DNA from: Gammaproteobacteria bacterium
Lineage (GTDB): Bacteria > Pseudomonadota > Gammaproteobacteria > Burkholderiales > Nitrosomonadaceae
Direction: 5' to 3'
DNA: 64,000 nt
Assembly (NCBI GenBank): GCA_015709635.1
Contig: CP054180.1
Coordinates: forward strand, 3,152,785 to 3,216,784
Of the stretch, positions 27,322 through 34,744 are shown piece by piece; the stretch's first letter is position 1; the number at the start of each line of letters is the position of its first letter. The translations under genes were made by a program, and so were the position numbers. The notes beneath the pieces are model-generated. The model made no database searches and was not told where the DNA came from. It saw only the letters and a program-made list of their open reading frames with translations.

Positions 27322-29216
27322 GCGCTTTGTTTTTTGTCATTGACCGCAAAGCCGCGTTTCAAATGCACCAGCAGCAACGAAATCGCCGCCGGTGTCACGC
27401 CGGAAATACGCGACGCCTGGCCGATGGTTTCCGGTTTGTGCTGATTGAGTTTTTGCTGCACTTCGTTGGATAATCCTTTCACCACGCAATAATCGATCTC
27501 CTTCGGCAGCAAGGTGTTTTCATACTGTGCCTGACGCGACACTTCTTCCTGCTGGCGCTGGATATAACCGTGATATTTGGCTTGGATTTCAACTTGTTCG
27601 GCGACTTGCGCGCTCGCCACCGGTTCGCCCGCGCCGGGCAAGGTCATCAACGTTTCATACGTGACATCGGGGCGCTTCAGCAATTCGGTCAGCGTGTATT
27701 CGCGCTCGATACCTTTGCCGAGCACACGAACAGCGTCCTGTTCCGGCAATGTGCCGGGCAATACGCGAATCGAATCGAGCCGTTGCTGCTCGTTGATGAT
27801 CGCTTCCTGTTTATTGGAAAACGCTTCCCAACGCTGATCGTCGATCAACCCTAACTTCCTGCCGGTTTCGGTCAAGCGCAAATCGGCATTATCTTCGCGC
27901 AGTTGCAAGCGATATTCGGCGCGGCTGGTGAACATGCGATACGGCTCGGTGACGCCGGACGTCACCAGATCGTCGACCAACACGCCGAGATAGGCTTCGT
28001 GGCGCTGCGGCGACCAAGCCTCTTTTTCTTGAATCTTCAGCGCGGCATTGACGCCCGACAGCAAGCCTTGCGCGGCGGCTTCTTCGTAACCGGTGGTACC
28101 GTTGATTTGCCCGGCGAAAAACAGATGCTCGATGGTTTTGGTTTCGAGCGTATGCTTCAAATTGCGCGGATCGAAATAATCGTATTCGATGGCGTAACCG
28201 GGGCGTGTGATATGCGCGTTTTCCAATCCGGCGATCGAATGAATCAGCTTGACCTGCACCTCAAACGACAAACTGGTGGAAATGCCGTTCGGGTAGATTT
28301 CGTGCGTGCCCAAGCCTTCCGGTTCGAGAAAAATCTGATGCGATTCGCGCGCCGAAAAACGCACCACTTTGTCCTCGATCGACGGACAGTAGCGCGGCCC
28401 GACGCCTTCGATTTTTCCGGTAAACAGCGGCGAATCGACCAAGCCATCGCGAATGATGTCGTGCGTATCGCTATTGGTATGGGTAATCCAACATGAAATC
28501 TGGCGCGGATGCTGGATGCCGGTATCGATCAGCGAGAAAAACGGCGCTGGTTGATCGCCGGGTTGCTCCAGCAGTTTGGAATAATCCATGCTGCGGCCAT
28601 CGATGCGCGGTGGTGTGCCGGTCTTCAGCCGTCCCGCTGGAAACTCCATGTCGCGCAAGCGCTGCGCCAGTGTCAACGTCGGCGGATCACCCGCACGACC
28701 CGCTTTGAAGTGGGTTTTGCCGATATGCGCCAATCCGGCCAGGAACGTACCGACCGTCAGAATCACCGCGCGCGCACGGATTTTGAGCTGCAATTGCGTC
28801 ACCACGCCAACCACACGATCCTGCTCGATGATCAAATCATCGACTGCTTGCTGCATCACCCGCAGATTCGGTTGGTTCTCAACCCGACCGCGGATCGCTT
28901 GCTTATACAACACCCGGTCGGCCTGCGCGCGCGTCGCCCTGACCGCCGGGCCTTTGCTCGAATTCAACACGCGAAACTGAATACCCGCTTCATCCGCCGC
29001 CAACCCCATCGTACCACCGAGCGCATCGATTTCCTTCACTAAATGGCTCTTGCCGATGCCGCCAATCGACGGATTGCACGACATCTGCCCGATGGTTTCG
29101 ATATTGTGCGTCAGCAACAACGTCTTGCACCCCATGCGTGCCGCCGCCAGCGCCGCCTCTGTTCCGGCATGTCCGCCACCGACCACGATAATGTCAAAAT
29201 CCGAATGATGATTCAT
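27318..29216 (-). CDS. mnmG: tRNA uridine-5-carboxymethylaminomethyl modification enzyme MnmG
   Basis: The 632-residue protein has the FAD-binding start (FDIIVVGGGHAGTEAALAAA), the MnmG signatures MSCNPSIGGIGKSHLVKEID and TGTPPRIDGRSMDY, GRYCPS-type region PRYCPSIEDKVVRF, and the C-terminal helical domain that binds MnmE (SRISGVTPAAISLLLVHLK). With MnmE it modifies U34 of several tRNAs. It is the first gene of the run through parB. A parS site lies in its leader. Confidence 0.97.
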   Translation of the reverse strand: MNHHSDFDIIVVGGGHAGTEAALAAARMGCKTLLLTHNIETIGQMSCNPSIGGIGKSHLVKEIDALGGTMGLAADEAGIQFRVLNSSKGPAVRATRAQADRVLYKQAIRGRVENQPNLRVMQQAVDDLIIEQDRVVGVVTQLQLKIRARAVILTVGTFLAGLAHIGKTHFKAGRAGDPPTLTLAQRLRDMEFPAGRLKTGTPPRIDGRSMDYSKLLEQPGDQPAPFFSLIDTGIQHPRQISCWITHTNSDTHDIIRDGLVDSPLFTGKIEGVGPRYCPSIEDKVVRFSARESHQIFLEPEGLGTHEIYPNGISTSLSFEVQVKLIHSIAGLENAHITRPGYAIEYDYFDPRNLKHTLETKTIEHLFFAGQINGTTGYEEAAAQGLLSGVNAALKIQEKEAWSPQRHEAYLGVLVDDLVTSGVTEPYRMFTSRAEYRLQLREDNADLRLTETGRKLGLIDDQRWEAFSNKQEAIINEQQRLDSIRVLPGTLPEQDAVRVLGKGIEREYTLTELLKRPDVTYETLMTLPGAGEPVASAQVAEQVEIQAKYHGYIQRQQEEVSRQAQYENTLLPKEIDYCVVKGLSNEVQQKLNQHKPETIGQASRISGVTPAAISLLLVHLKRGFAVNDKKQSA

Positions 29217-29267
29217 TGTTTTAAAGCCATTGAAAATCCGAGCGATACGAAAGAAAATCCGTTGAAA

Positions 29268-29283
29268 TGTTTCACGTGAAACC
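29268..29283. promoter_or_regulatory. parS centromere site
   Basis: The 16-base sequence TGTTTCACGTGAAACC matches the conserved parS palindrome (TGTTTCACGTGAAACA) at 15 of 16 positions. It lies about 50 bases upstream of mnmG and close to parAB. ParB loads here. Confidence 0.92.
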
Positions 29284-29383
29284 TTTCTGCATGGTTAGCG
29301 AAAAGGTCGAAATTTTGGATGCAATTATAGGTGGCAGGAAACAATGAAAGCAAGCCGAAGTTACAAAGAAATGATGTTTGGAG

Positions 29384-29707
29384 CTACGCTGTTATACCTG
29401 CCAGCACAACCACTCTATCCCGTTCGATCGCTTTTCTGAAGCGCTCGCTCGCTGTTGACCAATCGACGATATCCACTTTGTAAGGCAGATCCGATTCCGC
29501 AAACACTTCCACCAATTGCGCAATCAAATCTATTCCAAGCGGTTTTCCTCCGTTGATCGCCAAATCCAGATCGGAGTATGGCTTGGCACGGCCGGTAGCA
29601 CGCGAACCGAAAGCCCACACGATACAATCCGGAACATGTGCACGTAAAATGTTCCGTATGATCAGCCAATCGGCCTCGGATACGGCAATCGGTAGCCGGT
29701 CGCTCAT
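29384..29707 (-). CDS. MNT-type nucleotidyltransferase antitoxin (MntA-like)
   Basis: The 107-residue protein is a minimal nucleotidyltransferase with the core motif GSRATGRAKPYSDLDLAI (GSx...DxD) and a distal aspartate at KVDIVDW. In HEPN/MNT modules such proteins AMPylate and silence the HEPN toxin. The start overlaps the toxin stop by four bases. The toxin gene is broken by an internal stop codon, so this antitoxin may now have no partner. Confidence 0.88.
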   Translation of the reverse strand: MSDRLPIAVSEADWLIIRNILRAHVPDCIVWAFGSRATGRAKPYSDLDLAINGGKPLGIDLIAQLVEVFAESDLPYKVDIVDWSTASERFRKAIERDRVVVLAGITA

Positions 29708-30120
29708 TTCGACAAGCGTTGCATCAATTGCTGATGCAGATATTGCGCTTCTTTCAAAAAACCTGGAATCGCATCCACCACCTCGCGAACAATAGCTTCA
29801 TCGTAGGTATGACTGGTTTTTGCCCGCATATCGCGATACCGCCGCCATTGCGCCCAATCTCCGAGCAGCAAGCCCTACTCATTGGCTGAACGAATCAAAT
29901 AATGAAAATCGGCTTGATCAAACTCCGCCGGATTGGCTGCCGATGCTTCCAGGAAGCGCTTGAGCATTTTATGCGCAAGCTCGTAAGTAATTTTAAAGCG
30001 CTGAATCAAGCCATCGCGGATTTGCGTGTCACCGGTATCGGATTGATGGCGCACCCAGCCTTCCGCCAATCGGGTAATTGCATTCGTTAAAGAAGAAATA
30101 TCGAGAGACATGGACGGCAT
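29704..30120 (-). pseudogene. HEPN-domain toxin gene with an internal TAG stop
   Basis: The frame encodes a HEPN-type (HI0074-like, nucleotidyltransferase partner) protein: LTNAITRLAEGWVRHQSD, QRFKITYELAHKMLKRFLEA, then SANE and a TAG codon. The same frame continues with GLLLGDWAQWRRYRDM and the catalytic Rx4HxY motif RAKTSHTYDE, to a TGA overlapping the antitoxin start. The stop (probably CAG to TAG) lies before the RNase motif, so any product lacks the active site. Restoring one base gives a full 138-residue protein. IS copy 3 lies 50 bases upstream. Confidence 0.88.
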
Positions 30121-30170
30121 GCTGAATTAAAAGTGGATCAAGTTCGAATGGTAAATTTTTTGGGTTATTA

Positions 30171-30974
30171 GGGCCTGTTAACACTATTTGATATAATACG
30201 GTGATGGAAATCACCGAAACTCAATATCAACAGATCGAACACTGCATGCCGCGCCAGCGTGGCAATGTCAGTCATTCCAATCTACAAATTCTCAATGCTA
30301 TTCTGTATGTTACCGAGCATGGTTGCAAGTGGCGCGGACTACCCAAGCGTTTCGGTAATTGGCATACCATCTACACTCGAATGAATCGATGGGCGAAAAG
30401 CGGCGTGCTTCAAAAAGTTTTTGAGCAGCTGCAGCATCAACAAATCATTCGCATCAAGATTGAAGCCGTTTCGATGGATAGCACCAGCATCAAAGTGCAC
30501 CCTGATGGTACTGGTGCATTAAAAAAAACGGCCCGCAATCCATCGGCAAATCCCGAGGTGGCTGGACCACTAAAATTCATCTGGTTGCCGCAGATACCAG
30601 AACAGCCATAACTTTTTCCTTATCTCCGGGGCATACACATGACGCACCGGAAGGACGACAACTCCTGTTAGCACTCGGCCCCGTCTCTTCTCCTACTCAT
30701 CTGCTGATGGATCGCGCTTATGAGGGTGATCAAACCAGACAGCTTGCATTGGAGCTCGGTTATATCCCGGTTGTCCCACCCAAAACTAATCGGCTGGAGC
30801 TCTGGGAATATGACCGCGCCATGTACAAAAAACGCAATGAGATCGAAAGATTATTCCGCAGACTCAAGGGATTCCGTCGAATATTCTCCAGATTCGACAA
30901 ACTGGATGTCATTTTTCTCTCATTCATCCATTTCGCTCTCATCGTCGAAGCACTTAGGTAGTGTTAACAGGCCC
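30171..30974 (+). mobile_element. IS5-family (IS427-like) insertion sequence, copy 3
   Basis: This third 804-base copy has the same ends, with TA on each side. It differs from copies 1 and 2 by a T-to-C change at 30199 that removes the first ATG of the transposase. It lies between the HEPN/MNT module and a lectin-like gene, which ends inside it. Confidence 0.96.
30201..30961 (+). CDS. IS5-family transposase with -1 frameshift (copy 3)
   Basis: The gene has the same two-frame structure, with eight A at 30521-30528. Because the outer ATG is mutated, translation would start at GTG 30201 or at the ATG next to it, the one shared by all copies. Catalytic residues are intact. Confidence 0.88.
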
Positions 30975-31614
30975 TAATTAAGTTGACCGTTAACTCAGGT
31001 GTTGCTTCAAAGGGCGGGTTAAATTTGATCGTGGCGGTGGCAATCTTTGTTGGCCGTAATACATGAATTCTGATTACACCTGCCTGTTCTGATCCGTCGG
31101 AATTTGTTGTTTCTTGTGTATACTTGAGCACTTGTGATTCTGGTTCAATATTTGGGAACAAAGTCTTAATCTGAGACTCTCTTATTCCGCGCCCAAGCTC
31201 ATCAAGTTGCGCTTTTAAAGCGGATACTTCTTTAAGGAGGTTTGCATTATCACCGGTACCAGCAGCCGTATTCTGGATAGCTTGTTCGAGTTCGTTGAGC
31301 TTTTCATAGACCTCTCGTTTGCTCTGGGTCACTTGACCATCGCCGCCCCCGCTCTCAATCCAATAACCTACTGCGCGCTGAACTATCTCTGTAATGTTAG
31401 TTTGAATTCCGCCGACGAGAGTCTCAATTCTTGTGACGGTTTCGTTCGTTTTGTCCGTGGCTTGTGTTGATTTGACATAAAACTGCCATGATAGCCATGC
31501 CATAAAAAACGACAAAGCTAGGGCGGCTATTGCCAAACCAAATGAAATTAATGAGAACATATCTAGCTCATAGGTATTCGAAGTTACGGCTGGCGAGGTC
31601 TCCGCTGCACACAT
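30964..31614 (-). CDS. Membrane-anchored coiled-coil protein with truncated lectin-like C terminus
   Basis: The 216-residue product has a membrane span near the N terminus (about residues 19-45, LISFGLAIAALALSFFMAWL), a coiled-coil region (about 50-150) and a C-terminal stretch KIATATIKFNPPFEATPELT. That stretch resembles the first strands of an H-type lectin domain. The frame enters IS copy 3 and ends there with the residues RAC, so about half of the lectin-like domain is missing. Sequence beyond the IS does not supply the rest. The start is uncertain; an ATG at 31560 is an alternative. It is probably a truncated, horizontally acquired gene. Confidence 0.6.
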   Translation of the reverse strand: MCAAETSPAVTSNTYELDMFSLISFGLAIAALALSFFMAWLSWQFYVKSTQATDKTNETVTRIETLVGGIQTNITEIVQRAVGYWIESGGGDGQVTQSKREVYEKLNELEQAIQNTAAGTGDNANLLKEVSALKAQLDELGRGIRESQIKTLFPNIEPESQVLKYTQETTNSDGSEQAGVIRIHVLRPTKIATATIKFNPPFEATPELTVNLIRAC

Positions 31615-31872
31615 AGTCGGGATAAAAAAAACGAAATAATGCTTCTCTTGATGCTCATTGATGTTCCTTTGTAAACGCTAACTAGAATTAGACGTCCGAA
31701 ATGACGCAATATAATACGTCAAAGTAAAAATTAACAAATAAAAACAGAACACTATTTGCATTTGCTTTCTAAAAATACGTCAACAATATTTTCAATATAA
31801 CACATTCGACGAAAGTGTCAGTAAGCGGTCTAACCCAATCCTATTGCAGCATCGATTCAAGGCGAATATTTG
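31615..31872. other. AT-rich gene-free spacer
   Basis: This region of about 260 bases upstream of the lectin-like gene is very AT-rich. It contains two TTGACGTA elements on the minus strand; one lies in an imperfect palindrome with TGACG and CGTCA arms ten bases apart. It probably holds the promoter of the lectin-like gene. Confidence 0.4.
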
Positions 31873-32006
31873 TCATTTGCTACGATTGATCCAATAATCC
31901 GGTGCGCGATGCAAAATTGCACGCACAGCTCTTGCACCTGGCATTCGTAGTAACGTTCACCGCCTTCAAATTCCACCTTGACTTCGAGTGAGAACTCGAC
32001 ATGCAT
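31873..32006 (-). pseudogene. Remnant of a ParE/RelE-type toxin
   Basis: The start reads MHVEFSLEVKVEFEGGERYY, typical of the N terminus of ParE/RelE plasmid-stabilisation toxins. After about 30 residues the sequence jumps, in a shifted frame, to AILHRAPDYWINR, which resembles the usual C terminus. The middle of about 50 residues is absent. The ATG overlaps the stop of the antitoxin remnant, the usual order for such modules. Confidence 0.65.
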
Positions 32007-32199
32007 CAGAATTCACCGATTACATCGCTGGCCGGAATACCTTTAACTTTGCCTTCGCGATAAGCTTGCAAGCGACGCTCGGCCTCTTCGATCCAGCTCG
32101 GGATCCAGCCTGAGGCTATGCAGAAGCTCATCGATCATTGCAAAACGCTCGGCTGGAGGTAATTTCACCGCTTCTGCAATTAATTCCTTTTTTATCCAT
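32006..32199 (-). pseudogene. Remnant of an addiction-module antitoxin
   Basis: Fragments KELIAEAVKLPPAERFAMID and SWIEEAERRLQAYREGKVKG are typical of small antitoxins (TIGR02574 type) paired with RelE/ParE toxins. They lie in different frames, so at least one frameshift occurred. A second shift in the run of A after ATGGAT is needed to join the likely start. The module is dead. Confidence 0.65.
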
Positions 32200-32352
32200 G
32201 GCGCTGACTGCCTTCTAAATAGTTTTCTGTACGTTATGAATGATAACCGCAATTACTGCGCAACGGAGAACTTGCCGGCTGATTGTAATCAGCCTATCCA
32301 GCCGCGTTGTTCGATGGTATTCCGCGCGGCTTCATGGCGACTGATACGCCGC

Positions 32353-32775
32353 TTACCGGTGGTATTCGCCGGAACGTTCGGGCTGATAAGTGACTTCCTT
32401 GATCCGCACTCGCAACATGCCGCCGCCCGGCTTGGGCCATTCAATTTCGTCCCCCTGGGAAAGCCCGAGCAGCGCGCTGCCAACCGGTGCAAGAATCGAA
32501 ATCTTTTCACCGGAAGCATCCACATTCCAGGGATATACGAGCGTAAGGCAAAACTCCTCGTGTGAAGAATCGACTTCAAATCTCACCGTGGAATTCATCG
32601 TGACTACCGTCGCGGGAACATCCTCCGGTTCTACGATTTCCGCCCGGGCCAGTTCGGCTTCAAGATCGTCCTTGCCGGGAAAGGACATGCTCGATAGCGA
32701 TTCAATAAGCTGCTCAAGCCGCTCGGTGTCGAGTGACGAGATGATCACTCGCGGTTTTTTATATGGTTTTGTCAT
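32353..32775 (-). CDS. rnk: Rnk-like nucleoside diphosphate kinase regulator / GreA-GreB C-terminal fold
   Basis: The 140-residue protein has an N-terminal helical part (RVIISSLDTERLEQLIESL) and the FKBP-like GreA/GreB C-terminal domain: TVVTMNSTVRFEVD, LVYPWNVDASGEKISILAP, VGSALLGLSQGDEIEWP. This is the Rnk pattern; Rnk binds RNA polymerase near the secondary channel. Length agrees. It is a single gene with MITE-like elements upstream. Confidence 0.9.
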   Translation of the reverse strand: MTKPYKKPRVIISSLDTERLEQLIESLSSMSFPGKDDLEAELARAEIVEPEDVPATVVTMNSTVRFEVDSSHEEFCLTLVYPWNVDASGEKISILAPVGSALLGLSQGDEIEWPKPGGGMLRVRIKEVTYQPERSGEYHR

Positions 32776-32820
32776 TTAACGCCTCTGTTGATGATTAAAG
32801 TATGGTCTAACTGGGATTAG

Positions 32821-32961
32821 GGAAACGCTGATTAATTGACGATACGAGCGAATCACTTCGTTACGCGGTACCCGCTCTCGCCTATCTTGTTGATAGGTCC
32901 CGGTTGCTACGTTCCGTACGACTCGTGCTTCATCTCGTCCGCCGAATTAATTAGCGTTTCC
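32821..32961. repeat. MITE-like element family A, copy 1
   Basis: This 141-base non-coding element has inverted ends GGAAACGCTGATTAATT and its near complement AATTAATTAGCGTTTCC. A second copy of similar length lies at 52811. The interior is clearly alike in both (for example CGCCTATCTTGTTGAT). No clear target duplication flanks this copy. Confidence 0.85.
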
Positions 32962-33074
32962 AGGAGCAACAGTCATTAATATAACGCAAATCCATCTCAG
33001 CCGGGCATGACGCATTTCCTCACGAAAAGGTGCTATGCTGCCATGCGATTAAAAACCCAAAAATCATTCTCTAA

Positions 33075-33213
33075 GGAAGCTCTGAAAAAGGTAGCGAGCG
33101 ACGGCCAGGCAAGGCGGAATCAAGTGAAAAGCGTAATCTACAAGGGGTAAATAAGCATTTTGAACCTGATTTCAACGTAGAATGGTCGAGCACAGTAGTT
33201 TTTCAGAGTTTCC
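33075..33213. repeat. MITE-like element family B, copy 1
   Basis: The 139-base element has ends GGAAGCTCTGAAAAA and TTTTTCAGAGTTTCC and is flanked by a perfect CTAA duplication (33071-33074 and 33214-33217). A related element lies in reverse orientation at 39233. The ends and the YTAR duplication resemble IS5-type transposition. It lies 24 bases upstream of the MazG-like gene. Confidence 0.88.
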
Positions 33214-33237
33214 CTAAATACCAACGATCAGAACTTA

Positions 33238-33573
33238 GTGTACGTGAACGATATTGAAGAAATTACCCAGGCTTTGCGCAAATTCCGCGATGAGCGGGAT
33301 TGGGCGCAATTTCATAATGCCAAGGACCTTGCGCTGGCGTTGAATATCGAAGCCGGCGAGCTGCTCGAAATTTTTCTGTGGAAATCTCCGGAGCAGGCGG
33401 ATACCGGCAAGATCAAGGAGGAACTGGCTGATGTATTCACGTTTGCTTTACTGTTGGCGGAAAAATACGATTTGGATGTGAAGCAGATCGTGCTGGAGAA
33501 AATGCAAAAAAATGCGTTGAAGTATCCGGTCGAAAAAGCCAAAGGCAACCCAAAAAAATATACCGAGTTGTAA
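33238..33573 (+). CDS. MazG-like nucleotide pyrophosphohydrolase
   Basis: The 111-residue protein is a single-domain MazG-like enzyme: FRDERDWAQFHNAKDLALAL, the acidic metal-binding helix EAGELLEIFLW and the second helix KEELADVFTFALLLAEKYD. Such proteins hydrolyse non-canonical or dCTP-type nucleotides to monophosphates (house-cleaning). The start is a GTG at 33238, close to the MITE; no strong ribosome site is seen. It converges with the methyltransferase gene. Confidence 0.9.
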   Translation: MYVNDIEEITQALRKFRDERDWAQFHNAKDLALALNIEAGELLEIFLWKSPEQADTGKIKEELADVFTFALLLAEKYDLDVKQIVLEKMQKNALKYPVEKAKGNPKKYTEL

Positions 33574-33598
33574 CGGTATACATCTGGAAATGTTTTCG

Positions 33599-34744
33599 TC
33601 ACTTTACTGCTAAGCGCCACAATGACGTCGACTCCGCCGCGCGAGCGGCGTGCAGCGCATCGCTGACGTCCGAAACACGCGGATGGTGCGGTTTGGTATC
33701 GATCTTGCTCAGTACCTTCAAACCGGCAGCTTCGATCATCTGCAGCAACTGCTCCCGGGTGCGTAATCCCAGATGCTCGGCCAAATCGGACAAAATCAGC
33801 CAGCCTTCGCCGTCGGGCAGCAGATGGGTACTCAGCCCATGCAGAAATCCGCGCAGCATGCGGCTTTCCGGATCGAAAATGGCATGCTCCAGCGGCGAAC
33901 TGGGGCGCGCCGGAATCCACGGCGGATTGCATACGATCAATGCCGCTTGCCCTTCGGGAAAGAGATCGGCTTGCACCAATTCCACCTGATGGATCAAATT
34001 CAATCGGGTTAAGTTATCGCGTGCGCAAGCCAGCGCGCGCGGATCGTGATCGGTCGCAACAATATGCTGGATACCACGGAATGCCAATGCAGCAGCCAAA
34101 ACACCGGTACCGGTGCCGATATCGAAAGCGATGGATTGTTCCGCCAGCAGCTTGGGCGGCGGTGCTTGCGCGGCCAGTTTTATATACTCGCTGCGGACCG
34201 GTGCAAACACGCCGTAATGCGGATGTATCGTAATATCCAATGCCGGAATTTCGATTCCGTTTTTGCGCCATTCATGCGCACCGATCAATCCCAGCAACCC
34301 ACGCAGCGCAGCGACATAAGGTTCGGTACAAGCGCCGTATGCTTCCAAGCAAGCCGCGTACACATCCGGCGCGCGGCGCAATGGAATCGTGTGATCGGGA
34401 TTGAACGGAATCAGCAATTTTTCCAGCGTGCGAGCGCGCTGCGATTGCGCCAAGCGGTGCCGGTGAAATACTTCCGCAGGCGATAGGTCTTCCGGCTTTT
34501 TTCTACGTTCCGGTTTTTTGTCGATGCGCCGCGCAATCGCTTGCAGCAACAATTTGGCGTTCTGAAAATCACCGCGCCACAGCAATGCGGTTCCTTCGCA
34601 CGCCAAGCGGTAAGCCGTATCGGCAGGCATGCGATCGTCGGTGATCTGAACCCGCTGCGGCGGCGGCAAACCCTTTTCGTTTCGCCAGCGGGCGGATTTT
34701 TCTATGCCTGTCTCGTACCAATGAATGACGGGATTACCGCTCAT
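33599..34744 (-). CDS. Class I SAM-dependent methyltransferase, HemK/RsmC-like
   Basis: The 381-residue protein has an N-terminal helical domain and a Rossmann methyltransferase core with FDIGTGTGVLAAALAFRG and the NPPW motif (IVCNPPWIPARPSS) of enzymes that modify amino groups in proteins, RNA or DNA. The target is unknown. The start overlaps the stop of the RND pump gene by four bases, so it is co-transcribed with the pump genes; a functional link is unclear. Confidence 0.85.
   Translation of the reverse strand: MSGNPVIHWYETGIEKSARWRNEKGLPPPQRVQITDDRMPADTAYRLACEGTALLWRGDFQNAKLLLQAIARRIDKKPERRKKPEDLSPAEVFHRHRLAQSQRARTLEKLLIPFNPDHTIPLRRAPDVYAACLEAYGACTEPYVAALRGLLGLIGAHEWRKNGIEIPALDITIHPHYGVFAPVRSEYIKLAAQAPPPKLLAEQSIAFDIGTGTGVLAAALAFRGIQHIVATDHDPRALACARDNLTRLNLIHQVELVQADLFPEGQAALIVCNPPWIPARPSSPLEHAIFDPESRMLRGFLHGLSTHLLPDGEGWLILSDLAEHLGLRTREQLLQMIEAAGLKVLSKIDTKPHHPRVSDVSDALHAARAAESTSLWRLAVK

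Noticed and set aside
29217..29383. Replication origin next to mnmG
   Set aside because: No dnaA gene and no cluster of DnaA boxes were seen; only the parS site is supported.
30029..30214. Open frame joining the IS copy 3 end to the HEPN region as a separate gene
   Set aside because: It begins in the IS end and overlaps the HEPN start in another frame; no family or ribosome site supports it.
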